This document shows positions 29,311-38,700 of a stretch of DNA of 64,000 nt, in pieces (the stretch's first letter is position 1; the number at the start of each line of letters is the position of its first letter). The notes beneath the pieces are model-generated. The model ran no database searches, was not told the origin of the DNA, and was given only the letters and a program-made list of their open reading frames with translations. Both the position numbers and the translations under genes were made by a program. Source of the stretch: Rhodobacter sp. (GTDB lineage: Bacteria; Pseudomonadota; Alphaproteobacteria; Rhodobacterales; Rhodobacteraceae); contig JADCEN010000013.1 in NCBI GenBank assembly GCA_020250175.1, forward strand, positions 186,001-250,000. Reading direction: 5' to 3'.

Positions 29311-30099
29311 TCAATGCGCCGAAGCGACGCCCCGCCCGGTCAGCACCTTGGCCAAATTGGCCCGGTAGGCCGCCGAGCCATGAAGATCGGCAATCATGCC
29401 ATCGGACGGCAGGGACAGACCGGCGATGGCGGCTGGCGTGAAGGAAGCGGACAGGGCGCGTTCCGCCTCGGTCCAGCGGAACACGCCGTCGGTCGATGCA
29501 CCCGTCACCGCCACACGCACGCCCGAGCCATATTTGGCAACAAAGACCCCGGTCAGGGCAAAGCGCGACGCAGGCTGGTTGAACTTCACATAGGCCGCCT
29601 TCTCGGGGATCGGAAACAGGACGCCGGTGATGATTTCGCCGTCGTGCAGCGCGGTGGAGAACATGCCCTGAAAGAAGTCATCCGCCGCAATCCTGCGCCG
29701 GTCGGTCAGGATCGTCGCCCCCGAGGCCAGCACGGCCGCCGGGTAGCAGGCCGAGGGATCGTTGTTGGCCAGCGAGCCGCCGATGGTGCCGCGGCTGCGC
29801 ACCGCCGGATCGCCGATGCCGCCCGCCAGATCGGCCAGCGCCGGGTAGTATCTCCGCGCCTCGCTTGCCACCACGGCATGGGTTGTGGCCCCGCCCACCG
29901 ACAGTGCGCCATTGTCGAGGCATACACCCCTGGTGTCCGCAATTCCGGTCAGGCTGACCAGAACGGCGGGCGCGGCAAGCCGCTGCTTCATCGTCGGCAG
30001 CAGGGTCTGCCCGCCCGACAGGGCCTGCGCCCCTTCGGCGGACATCGCCCTGACCGCATCCGCCACCGAGGACGGCTTTACGAAGTCGAAGTTATGCAT
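29311..30099 (-). CDS. CO-dehydrogenase-like FAD-binding subunit (CoxM)
   Basis: Medium subunit of a xanthine-oxidase-family molybdenum hydroxylase, 262 residues. FAD-binding motifs are 'GAQALSGGQTLLPTMK' and 'RSRGTIGGSLANNDPSACYPAAVLA', as in CoxM/CutM proteins. It would pass electrons from the iron-sulfur subunit to an acceptor. Start ATG 30099 has GGGAGGAAACG upstream. It is the last gene of the G-S-L-M cluster, 11 bases after coxL. The true substrate (CO or an aldehyde/N-heterocycle) is not established. Confidence 0.88.
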   Translation of the reverse strand: MHNFDFVKPSSVADAVRAMSAEGAQALSGGQTLLPTMKQRLAAPAVLVSLTGIADTRGVCLDNGALSVGGATTHAVVASEARRYYPALADLAGGIGDPAVRSRGTIGGSLANNDPSACYPAAVLASGATILTDRRRIAADDFFQGMFSTALHDGEIITGVLFPIPEKAAYVKFNQPASRFALTGVFVAKYGSGVRVAVTGASTDGVFRWTEAERALSASFTPAAIAGLSLPSDGMIADLHGSAAYRANLAKVLTGRGVASAH

Positions 30100-30110
30100 C
30101 GTTTCCTCCC

Positions 30111-32483
30111 TCAGTTCTGGATCGCCGACCAGACGCGCGACGGCGTCAGCGGCATGTCGATATGGGTGACATGGGTATGGCCGCCGCGATGCAGCGCGTC
30201 GATCACCGCATTGACCACGGCCGGGGGCGATCCGATGGCCCCGGCCTCGCCGCAGCCCTTCACGCCCAGCGGGTTGTGCGTACAGGGTGTGTTGCAGCTG
30301 TGATCCACCGTGAACATCGGCAGGTCATCGGCGCGCGGCATCGCGTAATCCATATAGGACCCGGTCAGCAGCTGGCCGTTGTCGTCATAGGCCGCCGCTT
30401 CCAGCAGCGCCTGTCCGATGCCCTGCGCGACACCGCCATGCACCTGACCGTTGACGATCATCGGGTTCATGACATTGCCGAAGTCATCGGCGCAGGCAAA
30501 GCTTGCAATCTCGACCCGGCCCGTCTCGGCATCGACCTCGACCTCGCAGGCATAGGCACCGGCGGGATAGGTGAAATTCGCCGGATCGTAGAAGGCCGTT
30601 TCCTCCAGCCCCGGTTCCAGGGTTTCCAGCGGATAGTTGTGCGGAACATAGGCCGAAAAAGCGATCTCGCCAAAGGTCTTGGCCTTGTCCGTGCCGGTGA
30701 CGCTGAACTTGCCGTCCTCGAACACGATATCGCCTTCCGCCGCCTCCAGCATATGGGCGGCGATCTTCTTGCCCTTGGCGATGATCTTGTCCACGGCCTT
30801 CACCATGGCCGTTCCGCCGACCGCAAGGCTGCGCGACCCGTAACTGCCCATGCCGAAGGGGATTTTCGACGTATCGCCATGCACGATGTCGATGCTGGAC
30901 GCCGGGATTCCCAGCTTGTCGGACACGATCTGTGCAAAGACGGTTTCATGACCCTGTCCGTGGCTGTGCGCCCCGGTCATCACGCTGATGTTGCCGGTGG
31001 CGTTGACCCGGACTGTCGCCGCATCATAAAGGCCGACGCGCGCCCCCAGTACCCCCACAAGGTTGGACGGCGCGATGCCGCAGGCTTCGATCCAGGTGGA
31101 AAGGCCAAGGCCCCGCAGCTTGCCCCGTTTCGCGCTTTCGGCGCGACGCGCCTCGAAACCGCTGAAATCCGCAATCTCGATCAGCTTGTCCAGCGTCGCG
31201 GGGTAATTGCCGGTGTCATAGACCAACCCGACCGGCGTGGTATAGGGATACTGGTCCGGCTGGATCAGGTTCTTGCGCCGCACCGCAACCGGATCAAGCT
31301 TCAACTCGCGGCACATCTTGTCCACCACCCGCTCGATCGAGAAGGTGGCCTCGGGCCGTCCCGCCCCGCGATAGGCATCGACCGGGGCCGTATTGGTGAA
31401 GACCGCCTTGACATTCACATAGACAAGCGGGGTCCTGTAGGGGCCGGCCATCAGGGTGCCGTGCAGGAAGGTCGGCGTCGCGGTGGAAAAGTTGGAAAGA
31501 TAGGCCCCGACATTCGCCAGCGTTTCGGTGCGCAGCGCCAGGAAGTTGCCCTCAAGGTCCGTGGCCAGTTCGATCCTTGTCACATGGTCGCGGCCATGGG
31601 CATCCGACAGGAAGCTTTCCGACCGGTCGGCCACCCATTTCACCGGGCGGTTCAGCGCCTTGGACGCCGCAAGCACTGCGGCTTCCTCGCCATAGTGGTA
31701 GATTTTCGATCCGAAGCCGCCCCCCACATCGGGCGCGATCACGGTCAGCTTGTTTTCCGGAATACCCATCACGAAGGCCGCAATCAGAAGGCGGCTCAGG
31801 TGCGGGTTCTGCGAGGTGGTGTACAACTTGTAATCGCCCGTTCCCGGATCGTAATCGCCGATCGAGGCGCGCGGTTCCATCGCATTCGGCACCAGGCGGT
31901 TGTTCACCAGTTCCAGCGTGGTCACATGCGGTGCCGCCTTGAAGGCCGCATCCACCGCCGCGCGGTTGTCTTCGATCCAGCCCCAGTCAAAGCAGACATT
32001 GTTGGCGATCTCGTCATGCACCCGCAGGTCCGGGTTGGCCACGGCCTGGGCCATATCGACGACGGCGGGCAGTTCGGTGATGTCGGCCACAACGGCCCCG
32101 GCGGCATCGCGCGCCTGTTCCAGCGTTTCAGCCACGACCACGGCATAGGCATCGCCGACATGGCGCACCTTGCCATGGGCCAGCACCGGGCGCTTGGGTT
32201 CCTTCATCGCGTCGCCGTTGCGGCTGGGAATGTGCCATCCGGCGGGGTTGCCGCCCATCGCGGCGAAATCCGCGCCCGTCATCACGGCCAGCACACCCGG
32301 CATCGCGCGCGCCTCGGCGGTGTCGATCTTGTTGATCCGCCCGTGGGCCACTTCTGACCGCAGGAAACAGGCATAGGCCTGTCCGCGCAGATTGATGTCG
32401 GCGGTATACCGCCCCTTGCCGGTCAGAAACCGGATGTCTTCGCGCCGGACTGTGCTGGCGCCGATGCCACCATCTTTGGGCAT
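30111..32483 (-). CDS. CO-dehydrogenase-like molybdopterin subunit, form II (CoxL)
   Basis: Large catalytic subunit of 790 residues binding the molybdopterin-cytosine cofactor. The active-site loop is '[21 protein letters not shown]'; AYRGAGR defines form II, whereas true form I CODHs have AYXCSFR. '[16 protein letters not shown]' and the C-terminal '[22 protein letters not shown]', carrying the catalytic Glu, are intact. Form II enzymes have not been shown generally to oxidise CO, so an aldehyde or heterocycle hydroxylase is a real alternative. Start ATG 32483 ([19 protein letters not shown]) matches the family; an upstream in-frame ATG adds 10 residues. Confidence 0.9.
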   Translation of the reverse strand: MPKDGGIGASTVRREDIRFLTGKGRYTADINLRGQAYACFLRSEVAHGRINKIDTAEARAMPGVLAVMTGADFAAMGGNPAGWHIPSRNGDAMKEPKRPVLAHGKVRHVGDAYAVVVAETLEQARDAAGAVVADITELPAVVDMAQAVANPDLRVHDEIANNVCFDWGWIEDNRAAVDAAFKAAPHVTTLELVNNRLVPNAMEPRASIGDYDPGTGDYKLYTTSQNPHLSRLLIAAFVMGIPENKLTVIAPDVGGGFGSKIYHYGEEAAVLAASKALNRPVKWVADRSESFLSDAHGRDHVTRIELATDLEGNFLALRTETLANVGAYLSNFSTATPTFLHGTLMAGPYRTPLVYVNVKAVFTNTAPVDAYRGAGRPEATFSIERVVDKMCRELKLDPVAVRRKNLIQPDQYPYTTPVGLVYDTGNYPATLDKLIEIADFSGFEARRAESAKRGKLRGLGLSTWIEACGIAPSNLVGVLGARVGLYDAATVRVNATGNISVMTGAHSHGQGHETVFAQIVSDKLGIPASSIDIVHGDTSKIPFGMGSYGSRSLAVGGTAMVKAVDKIIAKGKKIAAHMLEAAEGDIVFEDGKFSVTGTDKAKTFGEIAFSAYVPHNYPLETLEPGLEETAFYDPANFTYPAGAYACEVEVDAETGRVEIASFACADDFGNVMNPMIVNGQVHGGVAQGIGQALLEAAAYDDNGQLLTGSYMDYAMPRADDLPMFTVDHSCNTPCTHNPLGVKGCGEAGAIGSPPAVVNAVIDALHRGGHTHVTHIDMPLTPSRVWSAIQN

Positions 32484-32570
32484 GTCGTCCTCCCCCTGAT
32501 GAACCTGCCGCACGCGGTGGCGCGGCCATTTATGTCACACGGTGCGGATCATGCCGCACCGTCCGGATGC

Positions 32571-33056
32571 TTATTCCGCCGCGACCGCGGCCACGTCCTG
32601 GCCGCTGGCCGCCAGCACCGCCTTGACGATGTTGTGATAACCCGTGCAGCGGCAGATATTGCCTTCCAGGTAGTGGCGCACCTCGGCTTCGGTCGGTTTG
32701 GGATTGTCCGCCAGCAGGGCGGCGGCGCTCATCACCATGCCCGGGGTGCAGAAGCCGCATTGCAACCCGTGATGGTCCTGAAACGCCTGCTGGATCACGC
32801 CCAGCGACCCGTCGGCGTTGGCCATCCCTTCAATCGTCTTCACGGATGCCCCTGCCACATCCAGGGCAAAGACGGTGCAGCTTTTCACCGGCCTGCCATC
32901 GACATGCACCACGCAGGCACCGCATTGCGAGGTGTCGCAGCCCACATGCGTTCCGGTCAGGCCCAGCCCTTCGCGCAGGAAGGACGACAGCAGGGTGCGC
33001 CCTTCCACATCGCCGGTCACGGCCTTGCCGTTCACGGTCATCGTGACATTCGTCAT
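32571..33056 (-). CDS. CO-dehydrogenase-like 2Fe-2S subunit (CoxS)
   Basis: Small subunit of 161 residues with two [2Fe-2S] clusters. The N-terminal plant-ferredoxin-type motif is '[16 protein letters not shown]' plus 'SC' further on. The C-terminal helical cluster cysteines are in '[10 protein letters not shown]' and '[13 protein letters not shown]'. All eight ligands are visible. Start ATG 33056 has GGGAGG upstream. It lies between coxG and coxL on the same strand. Confidence 0.93.
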   Translation of the reverse strand: MTNVTMTVNGKAVTGDVEGRTLLSSFLREGLGLTGTHVGCDTSQCGACVVHVDGRPVKSCTVFALDVAGASVKTIEGMANADGSLGVIQQAFQDHHGLQCGFCTPGMVMSAAALLADNPKPTEAEVRHYLEGNICRCTGYHNIVKAVLAASGQDVAAVAAE

Positions 33057-33095
33057 GGTTTTCCTCCCTTGGTCATTCCTCGGTACGCGGGGCCC

Positions 33096-33623
33096 CTAGC
33101 CGATGATGCGCTTGAGCCAGCCCTTCTTTTTTTCCCCACCCCCGGGGTCATCCCCCTGTGCGGTGCCGTCGGCTGCTTCGGGCGGTCCTTCGATGGCCTG
33201 CTGGAACCGCTCGAAGAATTCATCCGCCATCTTCTTTGCAAAGCCGTCGATCAGGCGCGAGCCAAGCTGTGCCAGCTTGCCGCCGACGCTGGCCTCGACA
33301 TCATAGGACAGGCGCGTGCCCTCGGGGATGGCGGTGAAGGTCACATTCGCACCGCCCCTGGCAAAGCCGGCCGGACCACCCTTGCCTTCGCCGCTGATCC
33401 GCAGGCTTTGGCCCGGCACGATGTCGGACAGGGTGACGACACCGGTGAAGCGCGCCTTCACCGGCCCGACTTTCTGCACGACGACCGCTTCAAATCCGGT
33501 CTCGGCGGTGCCTGTCATGCTTTCACAGCCGGGAACGCAGGCCATCAGGATTTCAGGGTCAAGGATGGCGGCCCAGACGGTTGCCGGGTCTGCCTTGATG
33601 TCACGCTGGTCTGTCAGTTGCAT
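33096..33623 (-). CDS. CoxG-like SRPBCC protein
   Basis: A 175-residue START/SRPBCC-fold protein opening 'MQLTDQRDIKADPATVWAAILDPEILMACVPGCESM', typical of carbon-monoxide-dehydrogenase subunit G. The C-terminus is lysine-rich ('GGGEKKKGWLKRIIG'). In Oligotropha, CoxG is associated with membrane recruitment of CODH; that role here is by analogy. ATG 33623 has GAGGATC as ribosome-binding site. It is the first gene of the cox-like block and starts 73 bases after the kinase gene. Confidence 0.85.
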   Translation of the reverse strand: MQLTDQRDIKADPATVWAAILDPEILMACVPGCESMTGTAETGFEAVVVQKVGPVKARFTGVVTLSDIVPGQSLRISGEGKGGPAGFARGGANVTFTAIPEGTRLSYDVEASVGGKLAQLGSRLIDGFAKKMADEFFERFQQAIEGPPEAADGTAQGDDPGGGEKKKGWLKRIIG

Positions 33624-33695
33624 CTGATCCTCTTGGCGTTGCCGGATACTAGGGCGAAGTCCGGCCCGCTTCTATGTGACCTTGGTCGTAGAGCC

Positions 33696-35897
33696 TTATC
33701 GCGGCGGCGGCAGTGCGTTCAGAAAGGCTTCAAGGGCACGGGCGTCGATCGGTTTCATCATCATCTCCACCCCCGCCGCGGCACAAAGCGCCTGGACCTG
33801 CGGCATGCGGTTGGCGGTGATCAGCCGCGCGGGCACCGGCCCGTGGGCGGCATGAAGCCGCGCGATGAAGTCCAGCCCTGTCATCCCGGTGCCCAGCTGA
33901 TGATCCACCAGCAGGCAATCGGGCAGGATGCCGATCTCGTCGATCAGCGACAATGCCTCTTCGCCGCTTGCGGCATCCAGAACCGACACGCCCCATTTCT
34001 CCAGCAGCAGCACCATGGCGCGGCGCAGATCCTCGTCATTCTCGACCAGAAAGGCGATCCGGTCGCGTGCCGCAGGGCGGGGAACGCGCTGTTCGGGCAG
34101 CGGCGCGGGGGCCGCACCTTCCGCCAGCGGAACCTGCACCATGAACCCGGTGCCGCGCCCGATCACCGATGCCAGGCTCAGCGGGTGCCCCAGCAGCGCG
34201 CAGGCCCGCTCGACAATGGCCAGACCAAGACCCATGCCTTCGCTGGCCGAAGCCGGGGCATTCAGCCGCCGGAATTCCAGAAAGATGTTGTCCTGTTCCT
34301 CTTCCGGAATTCCCGGCCCGGTATCCCAGACCTCCAGCCGCACCATGCCGCGCCGCCGCCGGGCACCGACCAGCACTTTGCCGCGCGCAGTGTAGCGCAC
34401 GGCGTTGCCGATCAGATTCTGCAAGATCCGGCGCAGGTACGCCGGGTCCGAGGCCACGACAGCACCCGTCGGCACTACGCGCAGCTTCAGCCCCTTGCGC
34501 GCCGCCAGAGGTGCGAATTCATCCCGCAGTTGCGCAAGCAGCCGGTCCATCCGCACCGGCCCCACCGAGACCGCCGCGCGCCCGCTTTCCAGCTTCGAGA
34601 TGTCCAGAAGCGCGGCAAGGATGTCTTCCACCGACATCAGCGCGTTCTGCGCCTTGTCCAGCGCCTCGCGCGCGCGCGGATCAAGATTGTCCTCGCCGAT
34701 GGACGAGATGAACAGCTTGGCCGCCGACAGGGGCTGCAACAGATCATGGCTGGCCGCCGCCACAAAGCGCGAGCGCGAGGCATTGGCCCGTTCGGCATTG
34801 GCCAGGGCATCTTCCAGCGCCAGGGTGCGCTCCAGCACGCGGGCTTCCAGCGTTTCATTGGCCCGGCTCAGCCCGGCGATGGCGGCGCGTTCGGAGGTGA
34901 CATCGGAAAAGCTCATCACAAAGCCCCGGTCGGGCATCTCCTGGGCAAAGACATCCAGGATCAGGGCAGCGCCGCGCCGCACCTCGAACGACAGCGGCGG
35001 GCGCGGCCCTTCGCCATGCACCCAGGCATTCAGCCGCCGGGCTGTCATGCCTTCGCCGAAGGCCACCTCTTCGCCGAAGCGTTGCAGCAGATAGGGAAAG
35101 CTGGCCCCCATGCGCAACCGTGTCACCGGGATTGCCAGCAGCGACCCGAGCCGATTGTTCCAGCCCACAAGCCGCCGGCTTTCATCAAAGATGCAGACCC
35201 CCTGATTGATGTGATCCAGCGTTGCGCGGATGACGCGCGCCTGATCGTCCAGCATTTTGCCGCGTTCCTGACGCTCCAGCCGGATGATCTCGGTGACGTC
35301 GGTCTGCAGGATAACGGTTCCGCCGTCGGCCGTGCGGTGTTCCGACACCTGCACCCAGCGGTCGCGCAGCAGGCGCAGGTTGAAGATCACATGGCGGTCC
35401 TGATGCCGCCGCCGTCGCTGCGCGGCCCAGTCTTCGGGCCGCTCTCCTTCCGGCAATTCCAGATAGCGCGACCGGCTGACGTGATCGACATATTGCGCAA
35501 AGGTCAGGCCCGGCTTCAGCGCATCGCGGATGTCCAGCATATGAATGCCAAAGCGCGAGTTGCACAGCACCAGCACGTCACCCGCATCGAACAGGGCAAA
35601 ACCTTCCTGAATCGTCTCGATGGCACTGGCAAGGTTCTGGCGTGCCGCTTCGGTCGCCCGGTTCGCCTCGGCCAGGCGCGCGTTCGAGTCGTTGAGAAGA
35701 TCAAGCGCCCGTTCCAGATCCACAGTGCGCTCGCGCACCTGATCTTCCAGCAGCGCCGCGCGCTGGAACTGGGCATAGGCGGCACCGCTGTCATCGGTGA
35801 TCTGCTCGACCCGCCGCATCAGGACATGGGCAATCTGCAGCAGCTTTTGCGCCTGCCGCTCGGGGCTGTCCGCCGGATTGACCAGCGTGTCGGTCAT
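33696..35897 (-). CDS. Hybrid histidine kinase, NahK/ErcS'-like
   Basis: Soluble hybrid kinase of 733 residues without membrane helices. A coiled-coil-like N-terminal stretch ('ERTVDLERALDLLNDSNARLAEANRATEAA') leads into two PAS domains, including 'NQGVCIFDESRRLVGWNNRLGSLL'. The DHp domain has phosphoacceptor His about residue 384 ('AAASHDLLQPLSAAKLFISS'), then HATPase ('NLIGNAVRYTARGKVL', 'DTGPGIPEEEQDNIF') and a C-terminal receiver with Asp about residue 665 ('CLLVDHQLGTG'). It overlaps the FIST-domain gene by 4 bases (ATGA). That pairing matches NosP-NahK of Pseudomonas and Shewanella-type NO sensing; orthology is inference. Confidence 0.85.
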   Translation of the reverse strand: MTDTLVNPADSPERQAQKLLQIAHVLMRRVEQITDDSGAAYAQFQRAALLEDQVRERTVDLERALDLLNDSNARLAEANRATEAARQNLASAIETIQEGFALFDAGDVLVLCNSRFGIHMLDIRDALKPGLTFAQYVDHVSRSRYLELPEGERPEDWAAQRRRRHQDRHVIFNLRLLRDRWVQVSEHRTADGGTVILQTDVTEIIRLERQERGKMLDDQARVIRATLDHINQGVCIFDESRRLVGWNNRLGSLLAIPVTRLRMGASFPYLLQRFGEEVAFGEGMTARRLNAWVHGEGPRPPLSFEVRRGAALILDVFAQEMPDRGFVMSFSDVTSERAAIAGLSRANETLEARVLERTLALEDALANAERANASRSRFVAAASHDLLQPLSAAKLFISSIGEDNLDPRAREALDKAQNALMSVEDILAALLDISKLESGRAAVSVGPVRMDRLLAQLRDEFAPLAARKGLKLRVVPTGAVVASDPAYLRRILQNLIGNAVRYTARGKVLVGARRRRGMVRLEVWDTGPGIPEEEQDNIFLEFRRLNAPASASEGMGLGLAIVERACALLGHPLSLASVIGRGTGFMVQVPLAEGAAPAPLPEQRVPRPAARDRIAFLVENDEDLRRAMVLLLEKWGVSVLDAASGEEALSLIDEIGILPDCLLVDHQLGTGMTGLDFIARLHAAHGPVPARLITANRMPQVQALCAAAGVEMMMKPIDARALEAFLNALPPPR

Positions 35898-37075
35898 CCC
35901 CGCCCGTCCCCGGGCGGGTAGATCGCCACACCGGTCATGGTCTGGTTGACATGCATCGAATTCAGTTGCTCGCCATAGGTTGAAAAGCCCAGCACGCGGT
36001 GCTGCTGCAACAGGGCCGAAACCGCGCCGGACCGCTGCTTTTCCATCGCCTCCATCCGGCGCAGGATACAGTCGCAGGCAATGATCGCATCGGGCGCGCC
36101 ACCTTCGGCCAGGGTGCCCAGCTCGTCCCGCAGATGCGCCACCATGTCGTGCGGCTCGGCCAGGGTCAGGACCAGACCTTCGTCAATGGCCGAAAAGAAC
36201 ACCAGATCGCCGTTGTCGGCCACCTGCCGGATGGCGCGCACATGATGCTTGCCACCGATGCGCACCACCACGGGGTGCGCGGCAAAGGTGAAGGTGGTCA
36301 GCTGCGCCGGGTCCTTGCCCAGCAGGCGGGCATATTCCCGCGCCGCGGGTTCGGCATTGATCTGGCGCACCGTTCGGCTGCGCGGATCGGCCCCTGTCAC
36401 CACCATGCGCCGGTCAGTGGGCACCAGATGATCCAGGCTGAACACCTTGACGCGGCAATCGCTGCGCACCATCGCCAGCACGGCGGCATTGCGCAGCGCC
36501 TGCCCCCGGTAGAGCACGAAGGTTTCCTTGAACCGCGTGCCATCCCCCGCCGATCCGCCAAACAGCGGCACCGGCCCCAGACCCGAGGCCAGCGCAGCGG
36601 TCAATTCATCTTCGCGGATCGACAGCCCGTCGACCAGCAGAAAGGCAAACTCGTGCCGCCAGTCCGGCCTTGTGCGGATCAGTCCCTGCCGGACCCGGAT
36701 CAGCCGGCTGATCAGCGCCTGCGGGTTGAGATCATCCAGATCGGGCACCAGCAGCGCCTCTGCCCCGAAATGCGCCGATTTCAGCGCCACGGCCACGATC
36801 TGCCCTTCGGCATAACCGTCGCGGCCGATCTCTCCCGCCGTGGTGCAGCCCATCACCGGCGTGTCGGGAAACACCGCGTCAAGCCCGGCGGTCAGCGCCG
36901 CCATATCCGCCTGCGGCGAGATGAACAGGATGACCAGTGCAAAAGGCCCCTGCCCCAGCATCTGTGCCAGCAGTTTCACGGCGTCGCGCTGCCGCGCGTC
37001 AATGGTTGCACTGGCAATCGGGGCCGGGCGGGCCGCCCCCCCCGGTTCGATCCAGGCCGCGCGCGGTATGTCCAT
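35894..37075 (-). CDS. FIST-domain sensor protein (NosP-like)
   Basis: A 393-residue FIST N plus FIST C protein. FIST-N features are 'GPFALVILFISPQADMAALTAGLDAVFPDTPVMGCTTAGEIG'; FIST-C includes 'ADNGDLVFFSAIDEGLVLTLAE' and 'DAIIACDCILRRM'. In several bacteria, FIST proteins encoded next to NahK-type kinases (NosP) bind haem and NO and control the kinase. The 4-base overlap with the kinase gene supports that role here. Start ATG 37075 (MDIPRAAWIEPGG) replaces a longer, non-homologous open frame. Haem binding cannot be confirmed from sequence alone. Confidence 0.85.
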   Translation of the reverse strand: MDIPRAAWIEPGGAARPAPIASATIDARQRDAVKLLAQMLGQGPFALVILFISPQADMAALTAGLDAVFPDTPVMGCTTAGEIGRDGYAEGQIVAVALKSAHFGAEALLVPDLDDLNPQALISRLIRVRQGLIRTRPDWRHEFAFLLVDGLSIREDELTAALASGLGPVPLFGGSAGDGTRFKETFVLYRGQALRNAAVLAMVRSDCRVKVFSLDHLVPTDRRMVVTGADPRSRTVRQINAEPAAREYARLLGKDPAQLTTFTFAAHPVVVRIGGKHHVRAIRQVADNGDLVFFSAIDEGLVLTLAEPHDMVAHLRDELGTLAEGGAPDAIIACDCILRRMEAMEKQRSGAVSALLQQHRVLGFSTYGEQLNSMHVNQTMTGVAIYPPGDGRG

Positions 37076-37183
37076 TCGGTTCCTCCCAGACCGGGCAGAG
37101 CCTATCAGGGTATTGGTTAAGTGCCAACGGCATCGGTTGCTGACCGGAAAGCCGAACCCTCTTGCGCGCATCCTTGCAAGTGC

Positions 37184-37300
37184 TGCCCGGGGCCATCGCC
37201 CGGTCCAGGCGCTGCGCCTGCCACTGTCGCGCCGGGGGCCATGGCCCCCGGTCGGTGCCCACCCCGCCACCGGCGGGCACGAGTGCAGGCCCTGCCCGCG
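37184..37300. repeat. Mosaic intergenic repeat, copy 2
   Basis: Contains 'ggggccatcgcc' (37190s), the perfect 20-base palindrome CCGGGGGCCATGGCCCCCGG (37232-37251) and a second hairpin GTGCC...CGCC-acc-GGCG-GGCAC (37255-37280). It fills the gap between the FIST-domain gene and the response-regulator gene. It lacks the GGAAACGC palindrome present in the other three copies. Confidence 0.6.
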
Positions 37301-37312
37301 CGGCAAGCCGGA

Positions 37313-37993
37313 TCAGCCGTTCTCGGGCATCAGGCTGGCAAAGCTGGCCTCGCGCGCAATGAGCACGGCCTGGGTCCGGCTTTGCACCCCAAGTTTGCGC
37401 ATGATCGCCGTGACATGGGCCTTGACCGTGGTTTCGGCGATCGCCAGGTCATAGGCGATCTGCTTGTTCAGCCGCCCTTCGCAGACCAGCGCCAGAATCT
37501 TCGCCTGCTGGCGTGTCAGCAGCGCAAGACGCGCAATCGCGTCTTCCTGCTGTGTTGCGGGGGCCTGCGGATCGGCCTGGGGGACGAAGCCGTCGGGAAC
37601 AAAGAAGGATCCGCCCCGGATCGCGTCGAAGGCCGCGCGGAACACCTCGCGGCGGGAATGCTTGGGAATGAATCCGGCCGCACCCGCGCGCAGCGCCGCC
37701 CCGATCACCCGGTTGTCAGCCAAGGAGGATACCACGACAACCGGCACCTGGCCCACCGCCGCGCGGATGCGGATCAAGCCTTCAAGGCCGGTGACATCCG
37801 GCAGGTTCAGGTCAAGCACCACGACATCGGGCACCGGCCCCCGGTCAAGCCGGGCAAGGGCGGTTTCCAGACCGTCGGCCGTTTCGATCATCCGCAGCCC
37901 GGCGATCGCGCGCAGGGTCATCGACAGGGCGTCGCAGAACAGCGGATGGTCATCCACGATCAGCGCGGTTTCAAGTTGCCGGATATCCTGCAC
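37313..37993 (-). CDS. LuxR-type (NarL/FixJ) response regulator
   Basis: DNA-binding response regulator of 226 residues. The receiver begins 'ETALIVDDHPLFCDALSMTL' with phosphoacceptor Asp about residue 61 ('VVVLDLNLPDVTG') and the conserved Lys in 'FIPKHS'. The LuxR helix-turn-helix is 'LTRQQAKILALVCEGRLNKQIAYDLAIAETTVKAHVTAIMRKLGVQSRTQAV'. I chose GTG 37993 because AAGGAG lies 6 bases upstream; a longer frame starts at 38041. It is upstream of and co-oriented with the FIST and kinase genes, so it is the likely output of that relay. Confidence 0.88.
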   Translation of the reverse strand: MQDIRQLETALIVDDHPLFCDALSMTLRAIAGLRMIETADGLETALARLDRGPVPDVVVLDLNLPDVTGLEGLIRIRAAVGQVPVVVVSSLADNRVIGAALRAGAAGFIPKHSRREVFRAAFDAIRGGSFFVPDGFVPQADPQAPATQQEDAIARLALLTRQQAKILALVCEGRLNKQIAYDLAIAETTVKAHVTAIMRKLGVQSRTQAVLIAREASFASLMPENG

Positions 37994-38156
37994 GGGCGCT
38001 CCTTCCGCAGCACAGTCTATCAGCGCCGTCGGGCGAGGCAAAGCACCTGCGCACCCCGGCGCACCGGCGGCGCGGCGCGCATGGGGCTGCAGCGGTCTTT
38101 CCGCCGGGCCTGCAGTCGGCTATCGTCAGGGTCCCTGTCCGAGGTGACCGATCTTG

Positions 38157-38612
38157 ATGATGACCCGCCGTCGCGCCGTCCTTGCCCTTGTGCTGACCCT
38201 TGCAGCCTGCGGGCGGTCCGAAGATGTCAGTTCCCGCAGCGATCTTTACCCGAACGAAACCCCGCAGATGCGCCGGCAGATCGAACACTATGCCGATCAC
38301 TATGACGTGCCGGTCAGTCTGGTGCAGCGGGTCATCCTGCGCGAAAGCGATCACAACGCAAAGGCCCGCAACGGGCGCTACTACGGGTTGATGCAGATCG
38401 ATCACCGCACGGCCCGTACAATGGGCTACCGCGGCCATGATGACGGGCTGCTTGATGCCGGCACGAACCTCAAATACGGGGTCAAGTACCTCAGGGGGGC
38501 CTGGCTGGTCTCGGACGGCGATCAGGATGCGGCGGTGGGCTGGTATGCACGCGGCTACTATTATGAGGCCAAGAGGAAAGGTCTGCTGGAGGAAACCGGG
38601 CTGCGCGGTTGA
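38157..38612 (+). CDS. Lytic transglycosylase-like lipoprotein (SLT domain)
   Basis: A 151-residue envelope protein. The N-terminus is a lipoprotein signal (MTRRRAVLALVLTLAAC, lipobox LAAC), followed by an SLT-type lysozyme-like domain. 'VILRESDHNAKARNGRYYGLMQIDHRTARTMGY' contains the catalytic Glu in 'RES' and the 'GLMQI' motif. It probably cleaves or binds peptidoglycan from the outer or inner membrane. GAGGTG (38141-38146) precedes; TTG 38154, ATG 38157 and ATG 38160 are all possible starts. The short length is typical of single-domain EMTA-like proteins. Confidence 0.85.
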   Translation: MMTRRRAVLALVLTLAACGRSEDVSSRSDLYPNETPQMRRQIEHYADHYDVPVSLVQRVILRESDHNAKARNGRYYGLMQIDHRTARTMGYRGHDDGLLDAGTNLKYGVKYLRGAWLVSDGDQDAAVGWYARGYYYEAKRKGLLEETGLRG

Positions 38613-38700
38613 TACCCGAAAGAAACCTGCGGGAAAGCATCGCCCGCGCCATGATCGGCGTCCCTTGCGCGCAGACCGGGGCCGGGCGACAACCGGCCCC

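Noticed and set aside
32499-35921. Long plus-strand open frame over the cox genes and hybrid kinase
   Set aside because: Antisense shadow of GC-rich coding sequence; no motifs, composition as expected from reverse reading.
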